DNA from: Siphonodentalium dalli
Taxonomy: Eukaryota; Mollusca; Scaphopoda; Gadilida; Siphonodentaliidae
Reading direction: 5' to 3'
DNA length: 64,000 bases
Assembly: GCA_032622095.1 (NCBI GenBank)
Contig: CP136069.1
Span: 4,328,976-4,392,975 of the forward strand
Part shown: piece after piece, positions 22,331 through 34,100 of the stretch
Layout of the letters: every line of letters begins with the position of its first letter
How positions within the stretch are numbered: the first letter of the stretch is position 1
Position numbers and translations under genes: made by a program
Notes under the pieces: generated by a model
Told to the model about the DNA's origin: nothing
Databases searched by the model: none
The model's input: the letters and a program-made list of their open reading frames with translations, nothing else

Positions 22331-22545
22331 ACAAGAGCATTGCTAGGAGGTAGCAAAAATATGCCCGTGGTAATTCCAACAAACGGTCATTACTCTGGTG
22401 AAAATTTGCAGGAGAACCCAAATTGGCCTGTATTTTGTGCTAGTAAACGCATATACCAAATTTCATTTTATTCAGTTGAGATCATCTAAAGTAATCATGC
22501 AGAAACCAAAAGTAAATGGGTGGATGGACCAATAACATAATACGT
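22331..22545. repeat. Dispersed repeat, copy 2 of 2
   Basis: Counterpart of 20281-20480. The 22546-23340 stretch that follows has no recognised feature. Confidence 0.5.
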
Positions 22546-23344
22546 CCTGTTTTTTTAAAAACATTTGTATAAAAACCAAAATTATAGGATCATATTATGT
22601 CAGCTCTTGCTATTAGCCAATCAGCGTCAATAAATAGTGACGGTGTATGAACCAATATTAGGTCAGTGACCCCATATGAAATCAATATTAGGTGTTACGG
22701 GACGCTTAGTGGTCAGATATGGTGTCATTTCCTGTTCACCAACTGGTTTATTCTATATATCACCTTCAATGGGCGATTACCTGTTAAACGCGACCACCTA
22801 ATTTTCAGTTCAAAACACAAATTCAACCTGCGAGACCACCACCATTTATTATAGAGAAAGAAGCAGACACTTCATTTAAACTAAGTTAAAATACTCAGAA
22901 TTCCACTCGATACAGCCGGATATGCACGACACCGAAAATACAAAATCGGAATAAACTACAAAATGGACTCGTCCTAAGAAATTGACACATTCCACCATTT
23001 TATATTAACAAATTTTAAGAAGCAGAAAAAATAAAAAACGAAACAGAGGTAACACAGGTTACAACTGGACATGCATGAAACATAAAGTACTAAATGGACC
23101 AGTCATAGTTTTACCCACACATGAAATTGACACATTCCGTTCGCATGCTTTGTGACAGTGGTTATTTGACAGCTGTGTGATTATGTGTTAGTCTGGAGGC
23201 CACTAACAAATAGGTCTGTTGAAATGAAGTAGATGCATGATTGCATATTTGTTTTGACAAAGGCTTGAACTGTCTCAGAGCAATTAACTAATATATATAG
23301 GGATGCCCAAATTGTGAAAAAGGGATTAGTGGCAGATGCGTGTA

Positions 23345-24926
23345 TAGGGCCCTGCGAATCGATTCGATTCGAAAGTGTTCGTCTGATTCGATTCGGAGTC
23401 GAATCTTTGGTGACAGGTGCATTTCCTTGCTTTCTACAGACCACAATGCTCTTACCAGAAAAGAAATTTCACTATAATAACGTAGTAAAATACTTAAACG
23501 TACGCACGCACCATTATGTCCGATGCCAGGACATGTAATGTTATCGCCAAACAATTTAATCATAAACTGTCAATTCACAACATACTATAAAAACATTGGT
23601 TGGCACACATTTAGTTATTAAAGTTATTTCTCGATAACCTAAATTTCTTGATTACTTCTGCTATTGAAATGACAGCACTCATAGCAGCATCGTGCCATAT
23701 GACCACGCCTATATACCGCGTACCTAAAATGTACATGGAAACTATTCAATATTTTTTTTTATATAAACAGGGAATCCGATGCTTCATACAAATTCCTTCA
23801 AGTACTGCTCTGCCATTACAGTTACTGCCAATTACCCATGAGTATTTAGGTGCATAAGTACCTAGAAAAATCAACAAGACTCGATCGAGCTAACATTTGC
23901 AACGAAATATGGTTTCAGAAACTAACAACTCGTGTCACAGTACATGCGGAATATTTCTGGAATACCTGCTGCGACAGTGGATCGATCAGTTGATCAATGC
24001 ATGTACACAGTTCACTAGCCAATCAAAAGAGACAAATTCATGATACCACTTGATCCTGCTTGATCACTGATAATTGGATGTCTGATTGACATTCATATCA
24101 ATTTCAACTTTGGTGTGTGTCTTTTCGACAGCAATATAAATCTCAAAGTTTTACGCTTCCTTTATACTTATACCTTCTGCGGTTATGGTGGTTCTCTTGT
24201 GAAATTGCTACGCCGGTTATATAATTTATCTTCAAACTTTTCGGTTATAATGCATAACCTTAATCGACACGAGAGTTATTTCTCAACTGATATATAACTA
24301 ATTGACCCAATCTGTAAGAGAGACATAAGTGAACAACAACATTGTCATACAAGCTTAAGGCTATGTGCTAGTGTCGTTCCGGGAATCATTGGACATTCTA
24401 TTATTCATAACACACATGTATGCCAGATTTAAGATATTTGTTTGATTTGAGTCAATACGAGTCTGATTCTAAGTTCTGAGTATTTTTGTAAACATTGTCC
24501 GATAAGTCTTGAGGTTCAACTTCAAGCGACAGACAACACAATTATCGCAAGTGTATATGTAGTGAAAGTGAAAAATACTGCGCTATTCAACGAAATGAAA
24601 CAGGCATCACGCAGTACACTTGTCCCTATTTACGTCAACATTCGTTCTCCCATTCATGTATGCTCTTTGTATTTGTATTTAACGATTCCTTAATTAGGCA
24701 CAGAAAATGCATAGACATTTGTTGTAAGCGCATATTGCACTACATCGATGATCACCATTCGAGTTTTGCCAGGCAATTTCAGGTGTTTCTTCGACGTTAT
24801 ATGTATTTGAACTAGATTGGCTCAGTAACAATTATTTGATTCGAGATTCGATTCGATTTCGAATCGTTTGCCTGATTCGATTCGAGATTCGATTCGAAAT
24901 GAAAACACCCGATTCGCAGGGCCCTA
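23345..24926. mobile_element. 1.58-kb hAT-like element with exact 8-bp duplication
   Basis: TAGGGCCCTGCGAATCG at the left, its inverse at the right, and TGCGTGTA immediately outside both ends (23337-23344, 24927-24934). Both ends contain stacks of GATTCGATTCG. An 8-bp target duplication fits the hAT superfamily. The interior has no transposase-like frame, so it is non-autonomous. Confidence 0.85.
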
Positions 24927-25069
24927 TGCGTGTACTCATTTTAAATGTTGACATGCGTGGCCCTACTGATTATCCACATTGTCAAATGCAGGAGAAATGG
25001 GTGGTTTATCCGTATTTTAGAGGTTTTCGCTATAGCAATCAGGGGAGTCTCATGGACAATCTGTGAAAC

Positions 25070-25480
25070 TTAACCCTTTGAGTGCCAGGTCCGATTTTTG
25101 TATCAACCCATATACCATGTGCCAATGCATTCTCTTATATATGCAAGTCGACCATAGGTCGCCTCGCATATATAAGAGAATGCATTGGCCTAACAATTTT
25201 TTATCATTTTTTTTATAAATTTTTCTTGCATTCTTTAACAAAAAACTTAAGATTTCCCTGCAGGGAGCCCCACACATATATAGAAGCATATAGAAGAGTG
25301 TCGTCTGCTCATGTTTGTCCGGGGCTCTGTTTGGGTGAAATTATAAAATTGTTAAAGAATACAAGAAAAAATTATTAAAATTGTAAAAAATTGTTAGGCC
25401 AATGCATTCTCTTATATATGCGAGGCGACCTATGGTCGACTCGCATATATAAGAGAATGCATTGGCACAGGGCTCTTAGA
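25070..25480. mobile_element. T2-type composite MITE
   Basis: TTAACCCTTTGAGTGCC at the left; two hairpin modules (25120-25190, 25403-25467) around an inner GGGAGCC/GGGGCTC hairpin. The expected closing TTAA end is absent: it runs through CTTAGAGAGAAGAG into a family C piece. The composite is flanked by a 25-bp direct repeat (25047-25071, 25552-25576). Confidence 0.65.
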
Positions 25481-25484
25481 GAGA

Positions 25485-25551
25485 AGAGTGTCATTTGCAG
25501 AATGATGTCCCCAGAGGGTGAATTTAGTGATGCTATCCCGCCTAGTGGGGG
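25485..25551. mobile_element. Family C fragment fused to the T2 composite
   Basis: GTCATTTGCAGAATGATGTC up to CCGCCTAGTGGG; the same joint occurs in inverse at 60490-60530. Confidence 0.6.
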
Positions 25552-25594
25552 GTCTCATGGACAATCTGTGAAACTTTACAGCTCTGGAACCTAG

Positions 25595-26076
25595 CAAGCC
25601 TTGAAATAGTGTGTCTGTCATTTGCAGATTGAGGTCCCCAGAGGTTGAATTTAGTGATGCTACCATGCACAGTGGACTAGCATAAGTAAATTCACCCTCT
25701 GGGGACCTCATTCTGTTCAGGCCTCATATTCCAGGGAGTATCTGTAGTCTCAAATTAACATTTTTTTTTTTAAACCCTCCAACCATGGGGCATTAACAAG
25801 AAGGACTTTTAACAGTCGCCTCCTTTTCATATTTAACATTTTTTAAAGTTATTTTTTCCCTTCTAGATCTGTTCAGTTTCTATATCCCCTAATTTGCAGA
25901 AGATAAAATGCATAATCGAGGTGACTAATGGATGGACATTTTTAAACTTCAACTGAGGAACTTTAATCTCATCCTAGGTCTCTCATAGCAATTGAGTCCT
26001 AAGCAGAATGAGGTCCCCAGAGGGTGAATTTGGTGACCTCATTCTGCAAATGTCAGACTCACTATTTGAAGGCTTG
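25595..26076. mobile_element. Family C MITE
   Basis: Terminus CAAGCCTTGAAATAG at the left and CTATTTGAAGGCTTG at the right. The first hairpin is intact; the second lacks its loop and one arm (GGTGAATTTGGTGACCTCATTC). No 8-bp duplication visible. Confidence 0.65.
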
Positions 26077-26085
26077 TGGGTAACT

Positions 26086-26181
26086 TACAGTAATGCCCGA
26101 AATAATCGACTCTTTAACCACAGCAGAATTATGGGTAATTTTTCTGTGGATAAGGAGTCGATTATTTAGGGCATTACTGTA
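26086..26181. mobile_element. Family B deletion derivative
   Basis: Ends intact (TACAGTAATGC, GCATTACTGTA), 96 bp; inner arms lost. Confidence 0.7.
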
Positions 26182-26219
26182 GTACCAAATCCATGAGACA
26201 ACGACCAATGTAGGTTCGC

Positions 26220-26711
26220 TGGTAAACAGGATTACTTACCATTGAGTTATAAATAACAAAAGATCCGTTCCTATGTTGTTGAATCCTATTACAGAAATAT
26301 AGCTGGCATCCGTTCTAGTGAGGACTACTTACCGTTGAGTTATAATAACCAAAGATCGGTTCTTGAATTGTTGAATCCTATTAGAGAAATAAACCGGGCT
26401 TCCATTCTTCTAGTCAGGACTACTTACCGTTGAGTTATAAATAACCAATGATCTGTTCCTGAGTTGTTGAATCCTATTAGAGAAATAGACCGGGCGTCCA
26501 TTCTAGTCAGGACTACTTACTGCTGAGTTATAAATAACCAATGATCTGTTCCTGAATTGTTGAATCCTATTAGAGAAATAGACCGGGCATCCATTCTAGT
26601 GAGGACTACTTACCGTTCAGTTATAAATAACCAAAGATCGGTTTTTGAGTTGTTGAATCCTATTAGAGAAATAAACCGGGCTTCCATTCTTCTAGTCAGG
26701 ACTATACTTAC
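26220..26711. repeat. Ig7a donor-junction repeat, about 93-98 bp, 5 extra copies
   Basis: On the minus strand units run from the exon word GTCCGGTCTATTTC through ATTTATAACTCAACG|GTAAGT and a short intron piece. Donor copies are centred near 26237, 26330, 26425, 26518 and 26611; the authentic one is at 26707-26711. Four of five keep GTAAGT. Use of the nearest distal copy would lengthen the exon by 98 nt and shift the frame. Confidence 0.9.
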
Positions 26712-26896
26712 CGTTGAGTTATAAATAACCAATGATCCGTTCCTGAGTTGTGTAATCCTATTAGAGAAATAGACCGGACGTCCGTTCTTGGTCCACATGA
26801 TCCTCGGAGCGGGATCACCTCCGACAGAGCATGTTAACACAACCTTCTCAGCTATACTGCTGGCTGTGTTCCCAGGTGACACCACATTTGGAGGAA
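26712..26896 (-). CDS. hmcn: Ig7a exon (first half of Ig7)
   Basis: Acceptor TCTTTTAG, phase 1 in, phase 0 out; donor AACG|GTAAGT. Reads (V)PPNVVSPGNTASSIAEKV, strand B cysteine in LTCSVGGDPAPRI, strand C tryptophan in MWTKNGRP, strand E in RNGSLVIYNST. Ig6b supplies the first G of the V codon. Complete I-set pattern when joined to Ig7b. Confidence 0.9.
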
Positions 26897-26899
26897 CTA

Positions 26900-27350
26900 A
26901 AAGATAAAAATTATATACAAATAATAATAAGGCCAAATAAATACAAATTCAGTGTTCTCAGGCATCTCCCTCGTCACTCAGGCACCTCCCGCGTTACTGA
27001 AATATTATTTTAAAATCTGTGTCAAACATTTTTTCAATATTTTCTGTTAGAAATGTTACATTTGAGTAACGAAAATGAATAATTTTGTTTCCCGATTTTG
27101 AGAAAGAATAAAATAATACAAAGATTTCCTACCTCATCATCATGGGGACTCGTCTTGTTTTTGGAATTCGTTCGGTAAATAAAGTTGAAAAAAATCGAGC
27201 ACAAACACATCGGGTGAAATATGGATGACTTCGGAATGACTTGCGGAACATTCATGACCAATTATAGGTTATGTCATCATGTTTAAGTACATGTTAGCGA
27301 CAAATTATTGTTTGAAATAAAACATGTCTCCTGATGATGGTGGCCGGGTA
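26900..27350. other. Intron between Ig7a and Ig6b, no feature
   Basis: AT-rich, no recognised repeat or exon. Confidence 0.4.
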
Positions 27351-27352
27351 TA

Positions 27353-27568
27353 TACAGTAATGCCTTAAATAATCGACTCCTTAACCACAGCACAATTATG
27401 GGTAATATTTCAGGATTTAGTTGGAAATATGGCTTGTTGCCATCCATTGGAAAGTTCTTAGTAAGAGCTTTCAGATGAATGGCAACAAGCCATATTTCCG
27501 ACTAAATCATGAAAAATTACCTATAATTCTGCTGTGGTTAAGGATTCGATTATTTAGGGCATTACCAT
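27353..27568. mobile_element. Family B hairpin, copy 11
   Basis: Full length with scattered substitutions in both arms; right TA degraded. Confidence 0.7.
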
Positions 27569-27685
27569 ACTACAAACTGTAGGAGGAATTGATTACACCA
27601 TTATGATACAAAGTGCATATTCACTAAATATGTTGCACATCTTCAATGTGTCGAGAAAGGGTCATCAACTTTAAAATAAAAAGCA

Positions 27686-27926
27686 TTAACCCTTTGAGTG
27701 CCAGGCCGATTTTTGTATCAACCCATATACCCTGTTCCAATGCATTCTCTTATATATGCGAGTCGACCATAGGTCGCCTCGCATATATAAGAGAATGCAT
27801 TGGCTTAACAATTATTTATTGTTTTTACAAATTTTTACAATTTTAATATATTTTATTATATTCTTTAACAGACTTATTGTGTAGGTTTGGGCCGATAATA
27901 TCGGCCCCTGGCACTCAAAGGGTTAA
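27686..27926. mobile_element. TTAA MITE type T2
   Basis: TTAA at both ends; left CCCTTTGAGTGCCAGG, right GGCACTCAAAGGG; a single hairpin module at 27739-27805. Confidence 0.75.
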
Positions 27927-27929
27927 ACA

Positions 27930-28580
27930 TTTCTGTGTCAAAAAATGGCAATAAATCCGACAAAATGACTCTGACTGAACTCAAAATCGCATATAGAAGA
28001 GTGTTGTCTGCTCATGTTTGTCTGGGGCTCTGTATGGGTGAAATTATAAAATTGTTAAAGAATACAAGAAAAAATTACTAAAATTGTAAAAAATTGTTAG
28101 GCCAATGCATTCTCTTATATATGCGAGGCGACCTATGGTCGACTCGCATATATAAGAGAATGCATTGGCACAGGGTAACAAAAATTCTGTGTGAAGGTTC
28201 CCATGCTGGTTGACATCTGGGCCAAGTTTTAAAACATTGACAGGAAAATGACAGAATACAGGTTTGGACAAAAGATGGGTATGATTCTATGTCAAAAAAG
28301 GGCAATAACTCTGCCAAAATAAGCGCAACCAAACTCAGATATAGCAGGTGTGCAGGTTTTAAAAAAATGATGGAATACAGGCTCGGACAAAAGATGCATC
28401 TCAGGATGTACAATTCTATGTCGAAATAGGGTAATAACTCCGCCAAAATGAGTCCGACCGAATTCAAAATCACAGGTGTGCAGGTTCTCATGCTAGTTGA
28501 TATATATTTTTTAAATTGACCAGAAAATGGCAGAATTAATACAGGCTCCGACATAGTTCCAGACAGATGGACATGGGTCA
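27930..28580. repeat. About 150-bp degenerate repeat block with MITE scrap
   Basis: Words GGCAATAACTCYGCCAAAAT, CAGGTGTGCAGGTT and ATGACAGAATACAGG recur three to four times. Such GGCAATAACTC repeats are frequent in mollusc genomes (general knowledge). A T2-type hairpin portion is inserted at 28015-28178. Confidence 0.55.
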
Positions 28581-28920
28581 TTACTATAGTCCTCTGACGG
28601 AATATCGGAGGACAAATATTGATTTTATAACTAGGTCAAAGGCCTCTGAGCGGACAGGGACGATGACAACCAGATTTCTTCGGTAGATATCTCAACTTCG
28701 CTTTGTTCAATTTCATCGAGTTATATGTCAAATGAAAGGGAATTTTATTGCTGATAAGACACAATGGAGGATATTTTGATCAAAATGATCCATTTCTAGA
28801 ATGTATTAGGGCTTTGATAGTTGGGGTGATTTTAGCTAAAATCGATCATTTGAACCTTGTCACTGGTATTTTAGTAATTTCCCCCAGAGACCTGTGATTC
28901 CTGCCGGTGTTCATACATAC

Positions 28921-29052
28921 CAAATACGATAACAGTGGAGAATGTCTGATTCCTGCCAGCGGGATTCTCAGCCACACATGAGTAGTTACCAGCATCAGCC
29001 TGTTGTGCGTTGTGTATCACCAGAATACTCTGTCCATTCACACTCGACGGAG
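28921..29052 (-). CDS. hmcn: Ig6b exon (second half of Ig6)
   Basis: Acceptor GAAATTTCAG, phase 1 in and out; donor TTTG|GTATGT. Reads (S)PSSVNGQSILVI, then HNAQQADAGNYSCVAENPAG, a textbook strand F, then NQTFSTVIVF. A 12-base echo of the exon (TGATTCCTGCC) lies in the intron about 55 bp past the donor, possibly an old junction duplication. Confidence 0.92.
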
Positions 29053-29070
29053 CTGAAATTTCATAGCATA

Positions 29071-29286
29071 TATAGTAATGCCCTAAGTAATCGACTCCTT
29101 AAACACAGCAGAATTATGGGTGACTTTTCAGGATTTAGTCGGAAATATGGCTTGTTGCCATTCGTCGGAAAGATCTCCCCGAGAGCTTTCTGATGAATGG
29201 CAACAAGCCATATTTCCGAATAAATCCTGAAAAGTTACCCATAATTCTGCTGTGTTTAAGGAGTCGATTACTTAGGGCATTACTGT
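29071..29286. mobile_element. Family B hairpin, copy 12, beside an acceptor
   Basis: Full length; starts TATAGTAATGC. Its edge is 18 bp from the Ig6b exon start, so it sits where the branch point or pyrimidine tract would be expected. Confidence 0.8.
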
Positions 29287-29397
29287 ATATAAAATCTTGT
29301 CGCTAGAACAATTTAGAATGTCAGTAGAAAATATTAGAAGGATCTAAAATATCTTCCAATATATAGTCTTGTCATAAGAAAAATATATAGACAATAT

Positions 29398-29660
29398 TTA
29401 AAGTTACTCAATCTGATCAGACGGTTCCCATATCATCAAGTTACAACAACCACAACATTAAAGGTACTCAATCCTATTAGACGGTCACCATATCATCAAG
29501 TTACAACAACCACAACATTTCTTAAAAATACGCTTTTGTTATCAGAATCGATTAATTATTACAAAATAATGCTAACCACTGTCAGCTATTGTATAAAATT
29601 TCCCAAAACGAGTTATTTATCAACATGTTGTTCAACGAAATACGGCCTTATTATCACTTG
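29398..29660. mobile_element. T4 element fragment(s)
   Basis: Two left ends in tandem (TTAAAGTTACTCAATCTGAT at 29398, TTAAAGGTACTCAATCC at 29458), then interior similar to 9644-10137 in reverse. The right end is missing near the Ig6a donor. Confidence 0.6.
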
Positions 29661-29689
29661 TCTATCAGCTGCTTGGCAATGTAACTTAC

Positions 29690-29824
29690 AAGGTATCGGA
29701 TATCCTCTGTGTAACCAATGGATCTTTGGCACAGGCGTTCCTTTAGCTCCACAGTGAAGTTCCAGCCTGCTGTCCAGAGTAACTTCCACAATCTTAGAAG
29801 GCTCTTCATCAAAGTGTGGTGGAA
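29690..29824 (-). CDS. hmcn: Ig6a exon (first half of Ig6)
   Basis: Acceptor TTTGTTTCAG, phase 1 in and out; donor CCTT|GTAAGT. Reads (V)PPHFDEEPSKIVEVTLDSRL, strand B cysteine in LHCGAKGTPVP, strand C tryptophan in KIHWLHRGYPIP. The terminal T joins Ig6b as TCT (S). Confidence 0.92.
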
Positions 29825-29839
29825 CTGAAACAAAACACT

Positions 29840-30445
29840 TCTATATACATCAGGAACCTACATTTGTACATCAATAATGTAATCTCTAAACCATCGATTA
29901 ATATGTTCAGGAACCTGCATCAAGGAACCTGCATCAATAATGTAACCTCTAAACCATCGCTTAATATGATCAGGAACCTATGTCACTAATGTAACCTCTA
30001 AACCACCCTTCATATGTTCAGGAACATGTCACTAATGTAATCTCTAAACTGCTACTTCCGACTTTCAGGAACCTACGTCACTAATGTAATCTCTAAACCG
30101 TCGCTTCAGACATTCATGAACCTACGTCACTAATGTAATCTCTAAACAGTCGCTTCAGACATTAGTGACTAATGTAATCTTGAATGTTCAGGAACCTCCG
30201 TCACTAATGTAATCTCTAAACCGATGCTTCAGATGTTCAGAAACCTAAGTCACTAATGTAACCTCTAAACCGCTGCTTCAGACGTTCAGGAACCTACGTG
30301 ACTAATGTAACCTCTAAACAGCCACTTCAGATGATCAGGAACCTACGTCACTAATGTAATCTCTAAACCATTGCTTCAGACATTCAGGAAACTATGTCAC
30401 TAATGTAATCTCTAAATCCCCGCTTTAGACATTCAGGAACCTACG
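29840..30445. repeat. 49-bp minisatellite, about 12 copies
   Basis: Unit CAGGAACCTACGTCACTAAT + GTAATCTCTAAACCGTCGCTTCAGACATT. It starts about 25 bp upstream of the Ig6a acceptor but holds no exon sequence. 30446-30696 is unremarkable. Confidence 0.8.
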
Positions 30446-30696
30446 TTCCAATAAAAACAATATGTCATCGCTCAAGATCAACAAATATGATCGGAGTGTG
30501 ACGACTGAAACAGATAAATTTATGGTTAAAAATGAAGGATCAGGGAGGGAACCCATTTTTTGTTAGGAATTCCATTACCGGTACTGAAATATTCATCATA
30601 TTTGTAGCTATGCACTTCCAAATAAAGTTATTAACCAAAATAAATTATTGGGGTCCCCTGATCCTTAACTAATATACAGTCCATAAAGAGTGTGCA

Positions 30697-31102
30697 TTAA
30701 CCCTTTACCCAACAAAACGGCCAAAAACGCCCAAAGAAAGCTTCAACAGCCTAAAATATCTTCGGTCTGTCTCACTAATACCATACAAATATGGATATCA
30801 TTGGAACCGGTTCATTGACCACATTGTGATGGTTACAGTTGTGCCCTGTGCCAATGCATTCTCTTATATATGCGAGTCGACCATAGGTCGCCTCGCATAA
30901 GTAAGAGAATGCATTGGCCTATAAAAAATCTTTTTTTAACACTTTTTACCATTTTTTCTTACAACAATTTTTTCTTACATTTTTATCATTTTTAATATGT
31001 TAAGCCAATGCATTCTCTTATATATGCAAGGCGACCTATGGTCGACTCGCATATATAAGAGAATGCATTGGCACAGGGCCATTATGTTGGGTAAAGGGTT
31101 AA
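30697..31102. mobile_element. TTAA MITE type T1, complete
   Basis: TTAACCCTTTACCCAACA to TGTTGGGTAAAGGGTTAA. Asymmetric left body (CTTCAACAGCCTAAAATATC, ATACAAATATGGATATCATT), two inverted hairpin modules, AT-rich centre. 406 bp. Confidence 0.8.
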
Positions 31103-31189
31103 GCAGAACACCCAAAGCCATAACAATTGTTTTGGGATAGTGATTGACGGTGACCCACTCAACACCGAAAGATTGAGTGGCGAGGATTA

Positions 31190-34100
31190 GCGCAACATGG
31201 TGGTAACACTTTCATCCGAACCTCGTTATATACGACCACGAATCACGACGACACACCGTGGATCACCAATAATCACCGCGACACACCATGGATCACCGGT
31301 AATCACCACAACAGACCATGAATCACCGGTAATCACTGCGACACACCATTGATCACTGCGATTCTCAGTGGTTCGTGTTGATTCTCAGTGGTTTGAGGTG
31401 ATTCTCTGTGGTTTGCGGTGATTCCAAGTGGTTGGCCATGATTGTCAGTGGTTCACGGTGATTCTCAGTGGTTCACGGCGATTCTCAGTGGTTCACGGTA
31501 ATTCTCAGTAGTTTGCGGTGATTCCCAGTGGTTGGCCATGATTGTCAGTGGTTCATGGTGATTCTCAGTGGTTCACGGCGATTCTCAGTGGTTCACGGTA
31601 ATTCTCAGTAGTTTGCGGTGATTCCCAGTGGTTGGCCATGATTGTCAGTGGTTCACAGTGATTCTCAGTGGTTCACGGCGATTCTCAGTGGTTCACGGTA
31701 ATTCTCAGTGATTCGTGGTGATTCTCAGTGGTTCATGGTGATTATCAGTGGTTTGAGGTGATTCTCTGTGGTTCACAGTGATTCTCAGTGGTTCGCCTTA
31801 ATTCTTAGTGGTTCACGGCGATGTCAGTGGTTCACGGTGATTCTCAGTGGTTCGCCTTAATTCTTAGTGGTTCACGGCAATTCTCAGTGGTTCACAGTGA
31901 TTCTCAGTGGTTCACAGTGATTCTCAGTGGTTTGTGGTGATTCTCAGTGGTTCGCGTTGATTCTCAGACTCAGTGGTTCCATGATTCTCACTGGTTCACG
32001 GTGATTCTCAGTGGTTTGTGGTGATTCTTAGTGGTTCACAGTGATTCTCAGTAGTTCCATGATCCTCACTGGTTCACGGTGATTCTCAGTAGTTTGCGGT
32101 GATTCTTAGTGGTTTGTGGTGATCCTCACTGGTTCACGGTGATTCTCAGTAGTTTGCGGTGATTCTTAGTGGTTTGCGGTGATTCTCAGTGGTTTGTGGT
32201 GATTCTTAGTGGTTCACAGTGATTCTCAGTGGTTCCATGATTCTCACTGGTTCATGGCAATTCTCAGTTGTTCACAGTGATTCTCAGTGGTTTGTGGTGA
32301 TTCTCAGTGGTTTGTGGTGATTCTCAGTGGTTCGCGTTGATTCTCAGTGGTTCCATGATTCTCACTGGTTCACAGTGATTCTCACTGGTTCACGGCAATT
32401 CTCACTGGTTCACGGCAATTCTCAGTGGTTCACAGTGATTCTCAGTGGTTCACAGTGATTCTCAGTGGTTTGTGGTGATTCTCAGTGGTTCACGTTGATT
32501 CTCAGTGGTTCCATGATTCTCACTGGTTCACGGTGATTCTCAGTGGTTTGTGGTGATTCTTAGTGGTTCACAGTGATTCTCAGTGGTTCCATGATTCTCA
32601 CTGGTTCACAGTGATTCTCAGTAGTTTGCGGTGATTCCCAGTGGTTGGCCATGATTGTCAGTGGTTCACAGTGATTCTCAGTGGTTTGTGGTGATTCTTA
32701 GTGGTTCACAGTGATTCTCAGTGGTTCCATGATTCTCACTGGTTCACGGCAATTCTCAGTGGTTTGTGGTGATTCTTAGTGGTTCACAGTGATTCTCAGT
32801 GGTTCCATGATTCTCACTGGTTCACGGCAATTCTCAGTGGTTCCATGATTCTCACTGGTTCACAGTGATTCTCAGTAGTTTGCGGTGATTCCCAGTGGTT
32901 GGCCATGATTGTCAGTGGTTCACGGTGATTCTCAGTGGTTTGTGGTGATTCTTAGTGGTTCACAGTGATTCTCAGTGGTTCCATGACTCTCACTGGTTCA
33001 CGGTGATTCTCAGTAGTTTGCGGTGATTCCCAGTGGTTGGCCATGATTGTCAGTGGTTCACAGTGATTCTCAGTGGTTTGTGGTGATTCTTAGTGGTTCA
33101 CAGTGATTCTCAGTGGTTCCATGACTCTCACTGGTTCACGGTGATTCTCAGTAGTTTGCGGTGATTCCCAGTGGTTGGCCATGATTGTCAGTGGTTCACA
33201 GTGATTCTTAGTGGTTCACAGTGATTCTCAGTGGTTCCATGATTCTCACTGGTTCACGGCAATTCTCAGTGGTTCAGTGATTCTCAGTGGTTCACAGTGA
33301 TTCTCAGTGGTTTGTGGTGATTCTCAGTGGTTCGCGTTGATTCTCAGTGGTTCCATGATTCTCACTGGTTCACGGTGATTCTCAGTGGTTTGTGGTGATT
33401 CTTTGTGGTTCACAGTGATTCTCAGTGGTTCCATGATTCTTAGTGGTTCACGGTGATTCTCAGTAGTTTGCGGTGATTCCCAGTGGTTGGCCATGATTGT
33501 CAGTGGTTCACGGTGATTCTCAGTGGTTTGTGGTGATTCTTAGTGGTTCACAGTGATTCTCAGTGGTTCCATGATTCTCACTGGTTCACGGTGATTCTCA
33601 GTAGTTTGCGGTGATTCCCAGTGGTTGGCCATGATTGTCAGTGGTTCACGGTGATTCTCAGTGGTTTGTGGTGATTCTTAGTGGTTCACAGTGATTCTCA
33701 GTGGTTCCATGATTCTCACTGGTTCACGGTGATTCTCAGTGGTTCAGTGATTCTCAGTGGTTCACAGTGATTCTCAGTGGTTTGTGGTGATTCTCAGTGG
33801 TTCGCGTTGATTCTCAGTGGTTCCATGATTCTCACTGGTTCACGGTGATTCTCAGTGGTTTGTGGTGATTCTTAGTGGTTCACAGTGATTCTCAGTGGTT
33901 CCATGGTTCTCACTGGTTCACGGTGATTCTCAGTGGTTTGTGGTGATTCTTAGTGGTTCACAGTGATTCTCAGTGGTTCCATGATTCTCACTGGTTCACG
34001 GTGATTCTCAGTAGTTTGCTGTGATTCCCAGTGGTTGGCCATGATTGTCAGTGGTTCACGGTGATTCTCAGTGGTTCACGGCGATTCTCAGTGGTTCACA

